Shown here in pieces: positions 7,012-16,700 of a DNA stretch of 39,787 nucleotides (positions are counted from its first letter, which is position 1; each line of letters starts with the position of its first letter). The DNA is taken from positions 1 to 39,787 of the forward strand of contig CAMARB010000014.1 of the NCBI GenBank assembly GCA_945860355.1, in the 5' to 3' direction. The stretch comes from Chthoniobacter flavus (GTDB lineage Bacteria > Verrucomicrobiota > Verrucomicrobiia > Chthoniobacterales > Chthoniobacteraceae). The position numbers and the translations under genes were made by a program. The notes under the pieces are model-generated. The model worked only from the letters and a program-made list of their open reading frames with translations. It was not told where the DNA came from and did no database searches.

Positions 7012-8913
7012 TCAAACCTGCGCGAGCTCTTTGCAGGTCGCCGCCAGGCGCAGCAGTCGATCCACCAAGCCCGCGTCGGACCCCGGCACCGCGAGGCGCG
7101 CCAACACGGGGTAATCGGCGCGCACCGCCTCCAGCTTCTCCTCCAGCTCCGATTCGGAGTCGAAAGCCAGGCCGCCAAACCACACCAGCCAGTTCCAGTG
7201 GGACGCGGCCGGGTAAACCACCGGGACGCCCAGGGCCAACGCCCGGTCGATCACCGCCGCCGCCCAGGCCGGCCCGGGGAACACCAGCAACACGTCTTTT
7301 CCAAAAAGCTCCCGATCCACACGCTCCGGCTCAGGACTCGAGGTCAGCGAGTGCAACTCAAACCTCTGCGGATCCAGCCCCACCGGGGCGCCTCCCAACA
7401 CGCCGACCCGGAGCGGGCGATCCCCTTCAAAGCCGCGTTTTTCAGCGGGCCCGGCCGAGACCGGTCCGAGCACAACGGAGCGGGCGGGCAGAAGGTTCCT
7501 TGAGCGCAAATCCAGGTACGTCGCGAGGGAGGAAACCAACGCGCCGTGAGCGGTCGCATGGAGCCGCGCAAACTCCTCGTCGGCACGGCCCGGCTCGGCG
7601 CTCTCGTCCAAAAGCCGGATCACGGGCACCGCCCCGACGGACAACGCCCCGGGCGCGGGCAACCTTCCCGCGAGGATCAGATCCGGCGCGGATTCCGCCG
7701 TGTTGAGGGAGACGGCGCAGCCGCAGGCCACGAAAGCGTTGCGGAGTTGATCGAGCCAGGCGTCGAAAAATGTGCCCGGCTCGGGCGTGTGCAGGATCAG
7801 GATCTCCCGGACGCGGACCGGCTTTTTGAACCGGCCCAAGGCGCGTTGGGCGGTGTGCCGCGCCGTGGTGCGAAGGCCCTGCACCAGCGCGGAAACCCCG
7901 GTGCGGACGGGCTCCAGCGCCCCGTAAATCTCCAGCAAATGCCGGCGCAGGACGGGCTCGGTGTGATGCGCATGGGCGCGCTCAAAATGCGGCTCCACGA
8001 ACGCGTCGAGGAACCGCTCGGACACGTCGCGCTGGATGATTTCGCCGGCCTCCACCACGTCGCGGAACACACACTCCGCGGCGAGCACGTCCGGGGCGAT
8101 GCCGTTGGGGGTGCTCAGCACCTTGCAACGGGTCGCGGCCGACTCCAGCACCGAGTGCGGGCCGCCCTCCCAGCGCGAGGAGATCAAATAAAGATCCGCG
8201 ATGTTGTAGAGAAGGTTCAGCACCCGGCGCGGCAGGATGTTCACCGAAAAGTCGTCCCGGTCGCCCGTGTCCACTCCCACGAAAGTGAAGGGAACCCCGC
8301 GCTCGCGCAGTCGCCGGCGCAGCCAGAACCGGCGCGGCCCGGCCAGCAGGACGTGGATCGGCAACCCGCGCTCATGAAGCCACGCCACGGTTTCCAGAAA
8401 CGCGTCGGGGCCTTTCTGGAGCTTGGGCGCGTTGAGATTGGCCCCCTCGGTGTCCCGGTGGAAGTTCGCGATCAAATAACGGTCCGTCGGGATCCGCCAT
8501 TTTTGGATCCATTCGCGGAGCTCGGGATGATCCTTGGGCAACGGATGGAAGACGTCAGGGTCGAAAGTGTAGGGGGCAAACCGGCTTTCCAGCCCCAGCG
8601 CGGTGAACTGGGCGATCGCCTCCCGGGACCGTCCGATCCATTGGGTCACCAGGGCGCAGGCCTTGAGAAAGTCGGGTTCGCTGACGTAGCAGAACGGGGC
8701 GTTGTCGGCGTAACACAACACATGGCGTCGGCCAAATTCGCCCAGCTGATACTGGAGGAGTTTCGCCCACCAAACGGAGTGCACCGCTTCGGCTCGCGCC
8801 AGCGAACTGAGCTGGCAGACGCCGGCCAGCGAGTTTTGCAGGAGCCGCAGATCCTCGTCGATGGCCCAGCCCGACTCGTCTCCCGCCGTGAGATGCACGC
8901 GACGCACAGCCAT
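7012..8913 (-). CDS. Two-domain glycosyltransferase, GT4 plus second GT-like domain
   Basis: The protein has 633 residues. The ATG at 8913 overlaps the preceding TGA by one base (TGATG), with AGGAGG about seven bases upstream. Residues ~1-350 form a GT4-like unit: LIANFHRDTEGANLNAPKLQKGPD is the donor-domain entry and EGGPHSVLE near residue 245 is a complete EX7E motif. Residues ~385-633 begin with REILILHTPEPGTFFDAWL and look like a second Rossmann pair, with LRVGVLGGAPV and a late DRALALGVPVVYP segment but no EX7E. It could add two sugars, or the second half may serve only in binding. That distinction cannot be made from sequence alone. Confidence 0.8.
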   Translation of the reverse strand: MAVRRVHLTAGDESGWAIDEDLRLLQNSLAGVCQLSSLARAEAVHSVWWAKLLQYQLGEFGRRHVLCYADNAPFCYVSEPDFLKACALVTQWIGRSREAIAQFTALGLESRFAPYTFDPDVFHPLPKDHPELREWIQKWRIPTDRYLIANFHRDTEGANLNAPKLQKGPDAFLETVAWLHERGLPIHVLLAGPRRFWLRRRLRERGVPFTFVGVDTGDRDDFSVNILPRRVLNLLYNIADLYLISSRWEGGPHSVLESAATRCKVLSTPNGIAPDVLAAECVFRDVVEAGEIIQRDVSERFLDAFVEPHFERAHAHHTEPVLRRHLLEIYGALEPVRTGVSALVQGLRTTARHTAQRALGRFKKPVRVREILILHTPEPGTFFDAWLDQLRNAFVACGCAVSLNTAESAPDLILAGRLPAPGALSVGAVPVIRLLDESAEPGRADEEFARLHATAHGALVSSLATYLDLRSRNLLPARSVVLGPVSAGPAEKRGFEGDRPLRVGVLGGAPVGLDPQRFELHSLTSSPEPERVDRELFGKDVLLVFPGPAWAAAVIDRALALGVPVVYPAASHWNWLVWFGGLAFDSESELEEKLEAVRADYPVLARLAVPGSDAGLVDRLLRLAATCKELAQV

Positions 8914-10097
8914 CAGCAGACCTCCTCTCGCGTCCCGGCAACGGCCCCGCGCCCGGCCCCCGTCGCGCTTTCCATGGCGCCTCTTCGATCCAGCACGGCT
9001 CGAATTTCCGCCGCCATACGATCCACCACAACGGGCCACGAAAACCGTTCCCGCGCCAGGCGCAACCCGGCCTGCCCCATGGCCCGGGCGCGGTCCGGGT
9101 TTTGGAGCAGGCGCAGAAGCGCCTCCGCGAGGGAATCCACATCGCCCGCGCGCACCAGGTAACCGGTCTCGCCGTCGAGCACCCGGTCGGGTGTGCCGCC
9201 GCCGAACGTGCTCACCACGGGCAGCCCGTGGTGCATGGCCTCGGCGAAAACCGTGGCCGACGGCTCAAAATAACTAGGCAGACAGAAGACGTCGGACTCC
9301 GCGAAGTGCCGTCCCACCTCCTCCAGCGGCACGCGCCCGAGCACCTCGATCCTCGGGGAGGTCACCCGGGGGGCGCACCCCAAAATCCGCAACCGGGCCT
9401 GGGGATGGGCTTCCAGGACCCGGTCGAACGCCCGGAGCAGATCCGGGCCGCCCTTGCGCTCCCAGTCGATCCCGACAAAAAGCACCCGGCTATGGAACCC
9501 CGCGGTTTGCGCGGCCGGCTCGTGCCCGGCGTTGGTCCCCGAATACACGCACATCGCCCGGCTCGGATCGATCCCGTGATCTTCCACCAGGGAATCCGCG
9601 GCGAACCGGCTGGTGGTGAATGTGCGGTCGGCCGCTTGGTAGATGGTCCGTTCCACCGCCAGCCAGCGCGGATCGAGCAGCTCGGGGCTCACCGGCCTCC
9701 CATACCGCAGGTTCGCCGCGCAGGTGTGATCCGTGTAAACAAAATGCGCCACCCCTTCCCGGTGCGCGTCGAAGAGGGACTGCGTTTGGAACGTCCACGG
9801 GGTTTCGGCCGGGTCCACGTTTTTTTCCACCCACCGCTGGATGACCCGAAAAGCCGCGGGCGTTCGCAGCAAGTAATCGAGGGGTTTGCGCCGGTTCAAA
9901 AAAATCTCCCGGGGATAGATCCGCACCACGTCCAGGAGCGCCCGGGCGACCGCCCACGGCCGGGCACGGAGGATGTCGCTGAGCACGTCGATCACCCGCA
10001 CGCCGTGCTCCGGAAACGCGCGCTCCAGCTCCAATCGGACGCTCTCGTTGATGTGCGAGAACGAGCCGGTTTTGAAAAAGAGGATGGGGCGTTTCAT
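8913..10097 (-). CDS. Glycosyltransferase, GT4 family
   Basis: The protein has 394 residues from the ATG at 10097 (MKRPILFFKTGSF); a longer frame to 10238 has no family support and overlaps the previous gene. The first domain contains HFVYTDHTCAANLRYGRP. The second has VLFVGIDWERKGGPDLLRAF, the lysine- and arginine-containing phosphate-binding loop of GT4 enzymes, and EPSATVFAE, a complete EX7E motif followed by HHGLPVVST. It closes with a helical tail. It overlaps the next gene by one base, and 34 bases separate it from the GT upstream, consistent with a single transcript. Donor and acceptor are unknown. Confidence 0.9.
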   Translation of the reverse strand: MKRPILFFKTGSFSHINESVRLELERAFPEHGVRVIDVLSDILRARPWAVARALLDVVRIYPREIFLNRRKPLDYLLRTPAAFRVIQRWVEKNVDPAETPWTFQTQSLFDAHREGVAHFVYTDHTCAANLRYGRPVSPELLDPRWLAVERTIYQAADRTFTTSRFAADSLVEDHGIDPSRAMCVYSGTNAGHEPAAQTAGFHSRVLFVGIDWERKGGPDLLRAFDRVLEAHPQARLRILGCAPRVTSPRIEVLGRVPLEEVGRHFAESDVFCLPSYFEPSATVFAEAMHHGLPVVSTFGGGTPDRVLDGETGYLVRAGDVDSLAEALLRLLQNPDRARAMGQAGLRLARERFSWPVVVDRMAAEIRAVLDRRGAMESATGAGRGAVAGTREEVC

Positions 10098-10131
10098 CTC
10101 GGCGCGTTGACGGATTTGAACCAAGGCCGAC

Positions 10132-11163
10132 TCATTTCCGGGCGTTGACGATCTCGCGCTGCAGCACCTCGCGGTAGTCGGTGCACATCCGGGCGCCGGA
10201 CGGCGGATCGTTGAGCACGCGTTGACGCAGCCCGGCATACGCCTCTTTCCACTCGCGGACGCCCCCGAGCAGATCGTCCCGGAAACCCACTCCGAACTTT
10301 TCCCCCAGCTCCACGATGCCGCCGCCGTCCAGGTGGTAGAGCAGCGGGAGCCCGCACTGGAGGCCTTCGATGAAATGCATCCCGCCGGGCTCGTGCAACG
10401 AGGCGGTGATGTACCCGTGGCATTGCCTCAGCAGCCCCGCCAGGCCCGCCCCGTGATCCGGCGGGAATGTCCGCGCCGCTTTCCACTTCAAATCGCTCGG
10501 CCACCGGCCGATCACCCAGAGCTCGACCCCGGGCAGTTCGCCCCCGGCGATGCGCGCGTCGAGCTCGGCGTACTGGGGAAAACCCTTCTTCGGGTTGGCG
10601 GACCAATGATGGGTCACCAAGCGCAGGGGCGTCCCGGCGGTCCCGGGCCAGTCGCGGCTGCCCACGGGATGAAACACGCTCGGGTCGGCGCCGTTGAGGA
10701 TCGTGCAATGGGGCCGGGCCGGGTCAAACCAGCGGGCGGCGTGATAATCGCGAAGCCAGTCGGAGATGAACACCGTGTAATCGGCCACGGCGTTGAACCG
10801 GGCCAGCAACGCGTCCATCCGGTCGGTCTCCTTGCGGATGTCGTTGTCGTTGACGCGGTGGATGACGCGGACCCGCGGATACCGGCGTTTGAACGCGGCG
10901 ATTTCATCCACGCCGAAGGTCATGTCGTCGTTGAGCCCGGAGTGGTTGATGAAAATGGCGTCCACCTCCTCGCGCAGATCAAAGCGCACCGAGTAACCGC
11001 TGTAGCCCAGGTGCCGCGTCATCTGCAGCAGCCACTGGTTGCCGCCGCCCCAGGAGGCGAAAATCGGCCGCATACTGATGGCCACGCGCCCCACCGGTTG
11101 CACGGGCGGCCGGACACGCGCCAGCTCGCGGGCGCATCGGATTCGGTCAAAAATACGTTTCAC
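10132..11163 (-). CDS. Glycosyltransferase, GT4-like
   Basis: The protein has 343 residues from a GTG at 11163 (VKRIFDRIRCARELARV); a TTG four codons earlier is the alternative. RPIFASWGGGNQWLLQMTRHL is the glycine-rich first-domain loop, and IHRVNDNDIRKETDRMD follows the second strand. The donor domain has LVTHHWSANPKKGFPQYAELD and EPGGMHFIE, a complete EX7E motif. This subtype resembles glycosyltransferases of polysaccharide clusters that read a short glycan acceptor, but the precise role is not visible. An inserted MITE-like element separates it from the GT2 gene upstream, which may reduce read-through. Confidence 0.85.
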   Translation of the reverse strand: MKRIFDRIRCARELARVRPPVQPVGRVAISMRPIFASWGGGNQWLLQMTRHLGYSGYSVRFDLREEVDAIFINHSGLNDDMTFGVDEIAAFKRRYPRVRVIHRVNDNDIRKETDRMDALLARFNAVADYTVFISDWLRDYHAARWFDPARPHCTILNGADPSVFHPVGSRDWPGTAGTPLRLVTHHWSANPKKGFPQYAELDARIAGGELPGVELWVIGRWPSDLKWKAARTFPPDHGAGLAGLLRQCHGYITASLHEPGGMHFIEGLQCGLPLLYHLDGGGIVELGEKFGVGFRDDLLGGVREWKEAYAGLRQRVLNDPPSGARMCTDYREVLQREIVNARK

Positions 11164-11266
11164 AGGCGGGATCAAAGGGGATCGGGTTCAAGGTCAGTCT
11201 CCCTTATGACCCCAGCCGCGCGGGAGCGCCAGCCGCTGAAACGCGGGGGGTGATGTTCCACGACGG

Positions 11267-11420
11267 CGGGTTCATCCTGAAAACCGAAGTTCCAGCGGAG
11301 TGGCTGAAAGGACGGGCGTGCAACGCTTTGGCGTTCAGTAATTTCCAAAACGCTCTCCGCGTTCTCCGCGCCTCCGCGCGAAAATGATTTTTCTCTGGAA
11401 CTTCGGTTTTCGGGTTCATC
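11267..11420. mobile_element. MITE-like element with terminal inverted repeats and 10-bp flanking duplication
   Basis: The perfect 17-bp inverted repeats GAAAACCGAAGTTCCAG (11279-11295) and CTGGAACTTCGGTTTTC (11395-11411) bound a ~130-bp body. The body contains the GC-rich core shared with four other copies in the window. The same 10 bases, CGGGTTCATC, occur at 11267-11276 and 11411-11420, as expected for a target-site duplication, although the right copy shares one base with the inverted repeat. The right copy includes the stop codon of the GT2 gene at 11416, so the element landed just at that gene's end. It encodes no protein. Confidence 0.75.
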
Positions 11421-12237
11421 GGAAAAAAGAGGCCGCATCCACACGGACACGCGGACCGCGCCGGTAACGCTCCAGCTTCCACACCGAGACCGCGGCGCGG
11501 CCGGTGAGCCTGGCGTAGAGCCGCCGGATCCACGCCGTCAGCGAGTACTTGTGGAGATCCATGATGTTTTCCCGGGCGGGAAGCGCGCCGTCGGCTCCGG
11601 CGTTTTCCGCGGCCGGCTCGGCGCTGCTGCGCCGGACAAAACAGGTGTGCAAACAGCGGAACACCGACTCCTCCCAGGAGATCTGCTCGTGGAGGTTCAA
11701 CCGCAGGGAGGCGTCAAACCCCTCCTTAAAAACGATCCGCCCCCCGTGCAGTCGCTCCGGGGTGTCTCCGTCCCAGGCATGGATCAGAGAAAAGTTGTAA
11801 AGTTTGGTGATGCTCCGGCAGGGCGGCGCCAGGTAACCGGCCGCATCGCCCCCGGCGGCGTCCACCCAGTCGCAGTTGAGCACGTTGCCAAAAATCATCC
11901 ACCAGCGGTCATACACCCCGGCCAAAATCCGGGTCCGCAACTCGGCGAGCCCGGCCGGATCATAAATCTCGTCGCCGTCCACGGCGAAAACCCAGGTATC
12001 GCTTCCCGCGTATCCGCTGACCAAGGCGTGGGACTCCCGCGGGTGCGCCACCGGGTGGAGTTCCACGTGGGGATACCGCGCCGCCAGGTCCGCGAGAATG
12101 GCCGGGGTTTGATCCTCAGAGCGGTGATCCGCCAGGAGGATCCGGTCGCAGAACGCCGTGATATTGGCCACCGCGCGGCCCACATGGATGTCCTCGTTCC
12201 GGACCAGAACGAGACCGACGATCTGCTTGGCCGACAT
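11416..12237 (-). CDS. Glycosyltransferase, GT2 family
   Basis: The protein has 273 residues from an ATG at 12237. IVGLVLVRNEDIHVGRAVAN and ADHRSEDQTPAIL are the GT-A entry segments; VFAVDGDEIYDP near residue 85 carries the DXD motif for metal and nucleotide sugar. It belongs with GT2 enzymes of the WaaE/KdtX-like kind, which modify lipid A core or related glycans, but the assignment to a sugar is open. The stop codon lies inside the 10-bp duplication next to the MITE-like element; the original end of the protein may have been only slightly affected. It is separated by 65 bp from the upstream methyltransferase gene. Confidence 0.82.
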   Translation of the reverse strand: MSAKQIVGLVLVRNEDIHVGRAVANITAFCDRILLADHRSEDQTPAILADLAARYPHVELHPVAHPRESHALVSGYAGSDTWVFAVDGDEIYDPAGLAELRTRILAGVYDRWWMIFGNVLNCDWVDAAGGDAAGYLAPPCRSITKLYNFSLIHAWDGDTPERLHGGRIVFKEGFDASLRLNLHEQISWEESVFRCLHTCFVRRSSAEPAAENAGADGALPARENIMDLHKYSLTAWIRRLYARLTGRAAVSVWKLERYRRGPRVRVDAASFFR

Positions 12238-12302
12238 GGGCTATTGCGGTTCCGGGAAATGGTTCCCCGCTCTATGCACGGGCAAACACCGCGAGGCCGA
12301 CG

Positions 12303-13256
12303 TCATGCGCGCCTCCCAAAGAGGTAATAGTTCCCGGGCGACTGCGAGATATGCTGCTTGGTCCACTGGATCCGGTCCTGGGTGCGGGCCCGGAATTGCT
12401 CGAAATACTCCGAGTTATCCACGCCGTAAAACCCGCCCTGGAAAGCGAGGAGCAGGGCGTCAAAGGACTCCACGAGCGGGAGAAAACGCTCCCGCAATTC
12501 GAAAGGCGACTCCGAGAGGGACCACGTGGCGATAAACCCGCGCCGGGCCTGATCGGGCACCGTGCCCAAGGCGGCCCGCAACTGGTCCAGGTCGCTCAAC
12601 AGCGTGACACCCGGGGCGGTGCTGCCGTCGGTGTGCAGGGGCAGACCGAGGCTTGCAAGGTAGTACCGCTGGAGGGCGGTGAACTCGGGCAGATCATAGA
12701 TGAAATAACGGCCCTTGAACCCGAGCCGGTGCAACAGCGCGCACATATTGCCGTAGCCGCCCCCGAACTCGACGATCACCTCCATCTGCGAGAGATCGGT
12801 CCCGGTGAGCTCCTCGAACCGCATCAGGTGATAGCAGTGATGCAGGAGGTTGCCGTTGGAGCGCGGGTAATAAATGAAGGGCACGGGATCGCCCACCCCT
12901 GGATCCTCCACGGCCGGCTGGTACCGGGGCCATTGCGGGCTGTTCCGGAGGGCGAAGTATTCGGGCACCACGGCGCCTGAATTGGTCAGGCACATCGAAT
13001 GCCGCACGATGGACCAACGCAGAAACGTGCGGGGATCATACGCATCAAAATCGCGCCGGACCTGCTCGCGAAACGCCACCCAGATGGGCAGCGTGGTCAC
13101 CGACGAGGGGCGGGTGAGTTCCTCGCGCAACTGTTTTTCAAGTTCCTTGTCGCGCGCGCTGGGCTCCGGCAAGGGCTTCCTCAAAAACCAGTCCGCCAAC
13201 CTGTCGCCAATGAGCTTGTGCCATTTGACGAACTGCCACATCAGGGTGCCGTTCAT
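12303..13256 (-). CDS. Putative sugar O-methyltransferase (NanM-like)
   Basis: The protein has 317 residues; the ATG at 13256 is chosen because GGAGG lies nine bases upstream. Near residue 163, EVIVEFGGGYGNMCALL is a SAM-binding motif I, followed by YFIYDLPEFTALQRYYLASLG (acidic motif II). The FIYYPRSNGNLLHHCYHLMRFEEL segment and overall layout match the putative sugar O-methyltransferase family found in glycan clusters. It is the first gene of the minus-strand cluster, so a promoter is expected in 13257-13430, though none is obvious. It probably caps or decorates a sugar with a methyl group in the cytoplasm. Confidence 0.78.
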   Translation of the reverse strand: MNGTLMWQFVKWHKLIGDRLADWFLRKPLPEPSARDKELEKQLREELTRPSSVTTLPIWVAFREQVRRDFDAYDPRTFLRWSIVRHSMCLTNSGAVVPEYFALRNSPQWPRYQPAVEDPGVGDPVPFIYYPRSNGNLLHHCYHLMRFEELTGTDLSQMEVIVEFGGGYGNMCALLHRLGFKGRYFIYDLPEFTALQRYYLASLGLPLHTDGSTAPGVTLLSDLDQLRAALGTVPDQARRGFIATWSLSESPFELRERFLPLVESFDALLLAFQGGFYGVDNSEYFEQFRARTQDRIQWTKQHISQSPGNYYLFGRRA

Positions 13257-13730
13257 ACGCAAGCGCCTCCGCAAAAGAGGGTTCCTCCTTCTTTTTCAAA
13301 GATAAAACCCCGGGGCTCCCAGGTGTCCCGCCGCAGCGGGGATCGGAGGACTGTGCGCGTTTGCATAAAACCCCCAGACAACCATCGCCGGGGACGGCTT
13401 GTAAAGGCTGCCGCTGTTTTCAGCCAGTGCTCACGCATCTAAAAGTTAGCAGCGGGGGGGGAGGGAAAGCACAAGTTCTCAGAGCGCGCGGCAAAGCGGG
13501 GGGCTGCTGCGCGCTCCCAGAAATTGCGCGTTCCTTCCCGGCTCCAAAAAGCCTTCACTGCACAACGTTCGGCGTAGAGGCTCAATTTTAGATGCGTGAG
13601 CCCTGCCTCAGCCTCCCCCTTTGCGCACTCTGCGATCCTTGCGGTTATTCCCAGAATCCGGGCCCGTGCAGTTGCGTGTGAGCGAAACCGGCCCCTAAGT
13701 TTGGAGCCCCGAACGGATTCGAACCTTACC
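13257..13730. other. Divergent intergenic region
   Basis: This spacer separates the minus-strand glycan cluster from the plus-strand exported-enzyme genes. It must hold promoters for both directions. The only structured item is the inverted-repeat element at 13429-13601. No further gene is supported. Confidence 0.5.
13429..13601. mobile_element. 173-bp inverted-repeat element (MITE candidate)
   Basis: The bases GCTCACGCATCTAAAA at 13429-13444 recur as a perfect inverted copy at 13586-13601. The ~141 bp between are non-coding. The size and perfect 16-bp ends suggest a non-autonomous element, but no clear flanking target duplication is visible. A long-range RNA hairpin is the alternative. Confidence 0.5.
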
Positions 13731-16700
13731 ATGCGACGCATCTTCCCCATTCTCGCAACCGCCGCCTCCGGCCTGATCGCCCCGGCCCTCCACGGCCAGG
13801 TCGAGTTTGCCCAGGACACCACCGTGGTTCTCTACGGCAACTCCCTGGTGGAACGGCTCTGCGAACACGGCGAAATGGAGGCCTGGATCCAACTGGCGCA
13901 CCCGGGAAAAAATCTCCGCTTCCGGAGTCTCGCATGGACGGGCGACGAGGTGGGTTACCGGCTCCGGCCGGAGGGTTACGTGGAGCATCTCAAAAAGCTG
14001 CACGCCCAATGGCCGGCCCAAGTGGTGATGGCCGGGTTCGGGCTCGCGGAATCTTTCCGGGGCGAAGCGGGGCTCGAGGAGTTCAAAACCCAGCTCGAGG
14101 ACTTTCTGAGGGAACTCCAGCGCATTCATCCCGGCGCAAAAACGGTGCTGCTCACGCCCACCGCCGTGGACGCGGATCGGTCGCCGGAAGGGGTGGACGC
14201 GAAGAAACGCAACGCCGACCTGGCTCTTTACGCCGCAGCCATCCAGGCCGTCGGCCGGAACCACCAGGCCCAGGTCGTGGATCTCTTCCAGGAAAGCCTC
14301 GCCGCCTACGCGAAGTCCCGGGACCCGCTCACCTCCAACGGACTGCACCTCAACGAAGCGGGCAACCGCTGGATGGGGCGCTGGATCGCCCAACAACTCG
14401 CGGGGGAACCCGCTCTGGCCCGCGTGGACGCCACCCGCGTCGCCGAGGTGGCCAAAGCCGCCGCGCTCAAGACGGCGGCTGTCGCGGATGTGGTCCGCCC
14501 GAAAAACGCGGTGGTGTATTTCGGGGTCCGCAAACGGCCCGAGGAATACGAGGCGGAAATCCCACGCTACCACCAGCTCGTGGACGCCGCGGACGCCACG
14601 CTGCACGGCCTGGTGGACAATCCCAAAAGCCATCTGGCGGATTTTCCCGCGCCGATGCTTCCACCGCCGGCGCCCTCGTTGTCCAAACCCGCCGCGGCGC
14701 TGGGTGTGATCAAATCCCCCGCCGAACAACAAAAAGACATCAGCGTTGCCGACGGCTTCGAGCTCAACCTGTTCGCCTCCGAGACGGAGTTCCCCCTGCT
14801 CAAAAACCCCGTCCAGATGGCGTTTGACGCCCGGGGCAGGCTCTGGGTGGTGACCATGCCCTCCTGGCCGCACACCTTCCCCGGCGATCAGCCCCGGGAC
14901 AAGATCCTCATCCTCGAGGACCGGGATCGGGACGGCAAAGCCGACCAATGCACCGTGTTTGCCGACGGATTCAACGCGCTGGACGGCGTCGCGTTCCACG
15001 AGACCGGCGTCATTGTTTCCGCGCAGCCCCGGCTCCTTCTGCTCCAGGACACGGACAACGACGGAAAAGCCGACACCCGGCGGGAACTCTTCCGGGGCAT
15101 CGACGTCACCGACTCGCATCACGGGGGAATGATCGCCACCGATCCCATGGGACACGTCCTTTTTTGCGACGGCGTGTTTCACCGGTCCCAGTTTGAAACC
15201 CCCTTTGGCAGCGTCCGCGGCGTGGACGCCACGACTTACCGGCTTGAACCGCGCACCGGCAAAGTCTGGACCGAATGGCAGAGCCAGACGCCGAACCCGT
15301 GGAAAATGACGTTCAACCGCCAGGGCAGCCCGCTCCAGATGTACGGCGACGGGCTCGTGCTCGACGGGCTGCAGCTGACCTGGACGCCGCTGGGCGCCTA
15401 TCATCCCTTCGGCCGCGGAAAAACCCTCGGCTACGGAAAAGGTTCAGGCGCGCAAACCATCTCCAGCCCCAATTTCCCGGACGATTACCAGCAGGGCATG
15501 GCCTCCGCCACGCTGCTCGGCCGATACTTTGTGGCGCTCTCCAAATACAACGCCGATTCCGGGCCGTTCGCCGCCACCGACCGCGTCGATGTGCTCCGCT
15601 CAGAAAACCCGGCGTTCCGCCCGGTGGACCTCGCCTTCGGCATGGACGGCGCACTCTACGTCTCGGATTTCTCCAGCAAAATCATCGGGCACGCCCAGCA
15701 TCCCATGCGCGACCCGCTCTGGAACCATGAACATGGCCGGATCTGGCGCGTGATCTCCAAACTCAAACCGGTGGTCAAGGACTGGCCCCGGATCGAGGGC
15801 GCCTCGGTGCCGGAACTGCTCGCCCTGCTCCGGCATCCTCAGGATCTAGTGCGTGAACACGCGCGCATCGCCCTCCGCAAAGCCGACGCGTTGCCGGCCT
15901 TGGAGAAATGGGTGGAGGCGTTGGATCGCAAGGATCCCGGGTTCGGCCAGGCGGCGTTGGAAGCCCTCTGGATCTTTGAATCCAAAGGCATCGCCCGCCC
16001 GGAACTGCTCCAGGAAACCCTTAAGGACCCGGATCCTCTGGTGCGCGCGGCGGCCGTGTCGCTGATCCGCTTCCAGAGCGCCCGGCTCCCGCAGTCGGCG
16101 CAGTGGCTGGACGCGCTGTCCAAGGACCCGCATCCGCGGGTGCGCATGGCGGTGGTCAACGTGGTGGCGTTTTTGCGCCCGCAACATCCGGAGCTGGAGC
16201 CGGTGGCCCAGAGCTTGGCGACCGCGCCGGAGCCGGCTGTCAAACAGATGGTGGCCGACCTGCGGTTTGGTGTGCGTCCATTAAAAGGCCGCAGCGTTCC
16301 CGTGCTGGAGGTGGAAAAGAACGCGCGACTGCGGTTCTGGGAAACCCGCGACATGGTGTTTGACGCCGAGGCGCCATGGCCCGCAAAAACGAGCGGGATC
16401 GGCGCGTATCGGACCCTGGTTTCACTTGAAGAAGCGCGGACGGCGATTCTGAGCGTCCGCCACGGCGCATTGGATTTGGCCGTCAACGGTGTGCAGATCC
16501 TCTCCACCGAAACCATGTGGACCAGCGAACAGCAGGCGCAGGTGGAACTCGGCAAAGGGCTCAACCTCATTGAAATCACCTTCCGCGGATTGAAGGGCGC
16601 GCCGCCCCCCGTGTTCCTCTACGACACCGTGGGGCGGCGGTTGGACCGTGCGCAGTTGCCGGAGACCGCAGAAATACTCGCGTCACTTTCGGCCACTTGG

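Noticed and set aside
13695-15404. A 569-codon open frame opposite the fusion gene
   Set aside because: It is antisense to well-supported GDSL and propeller domains and has no signature of its own.
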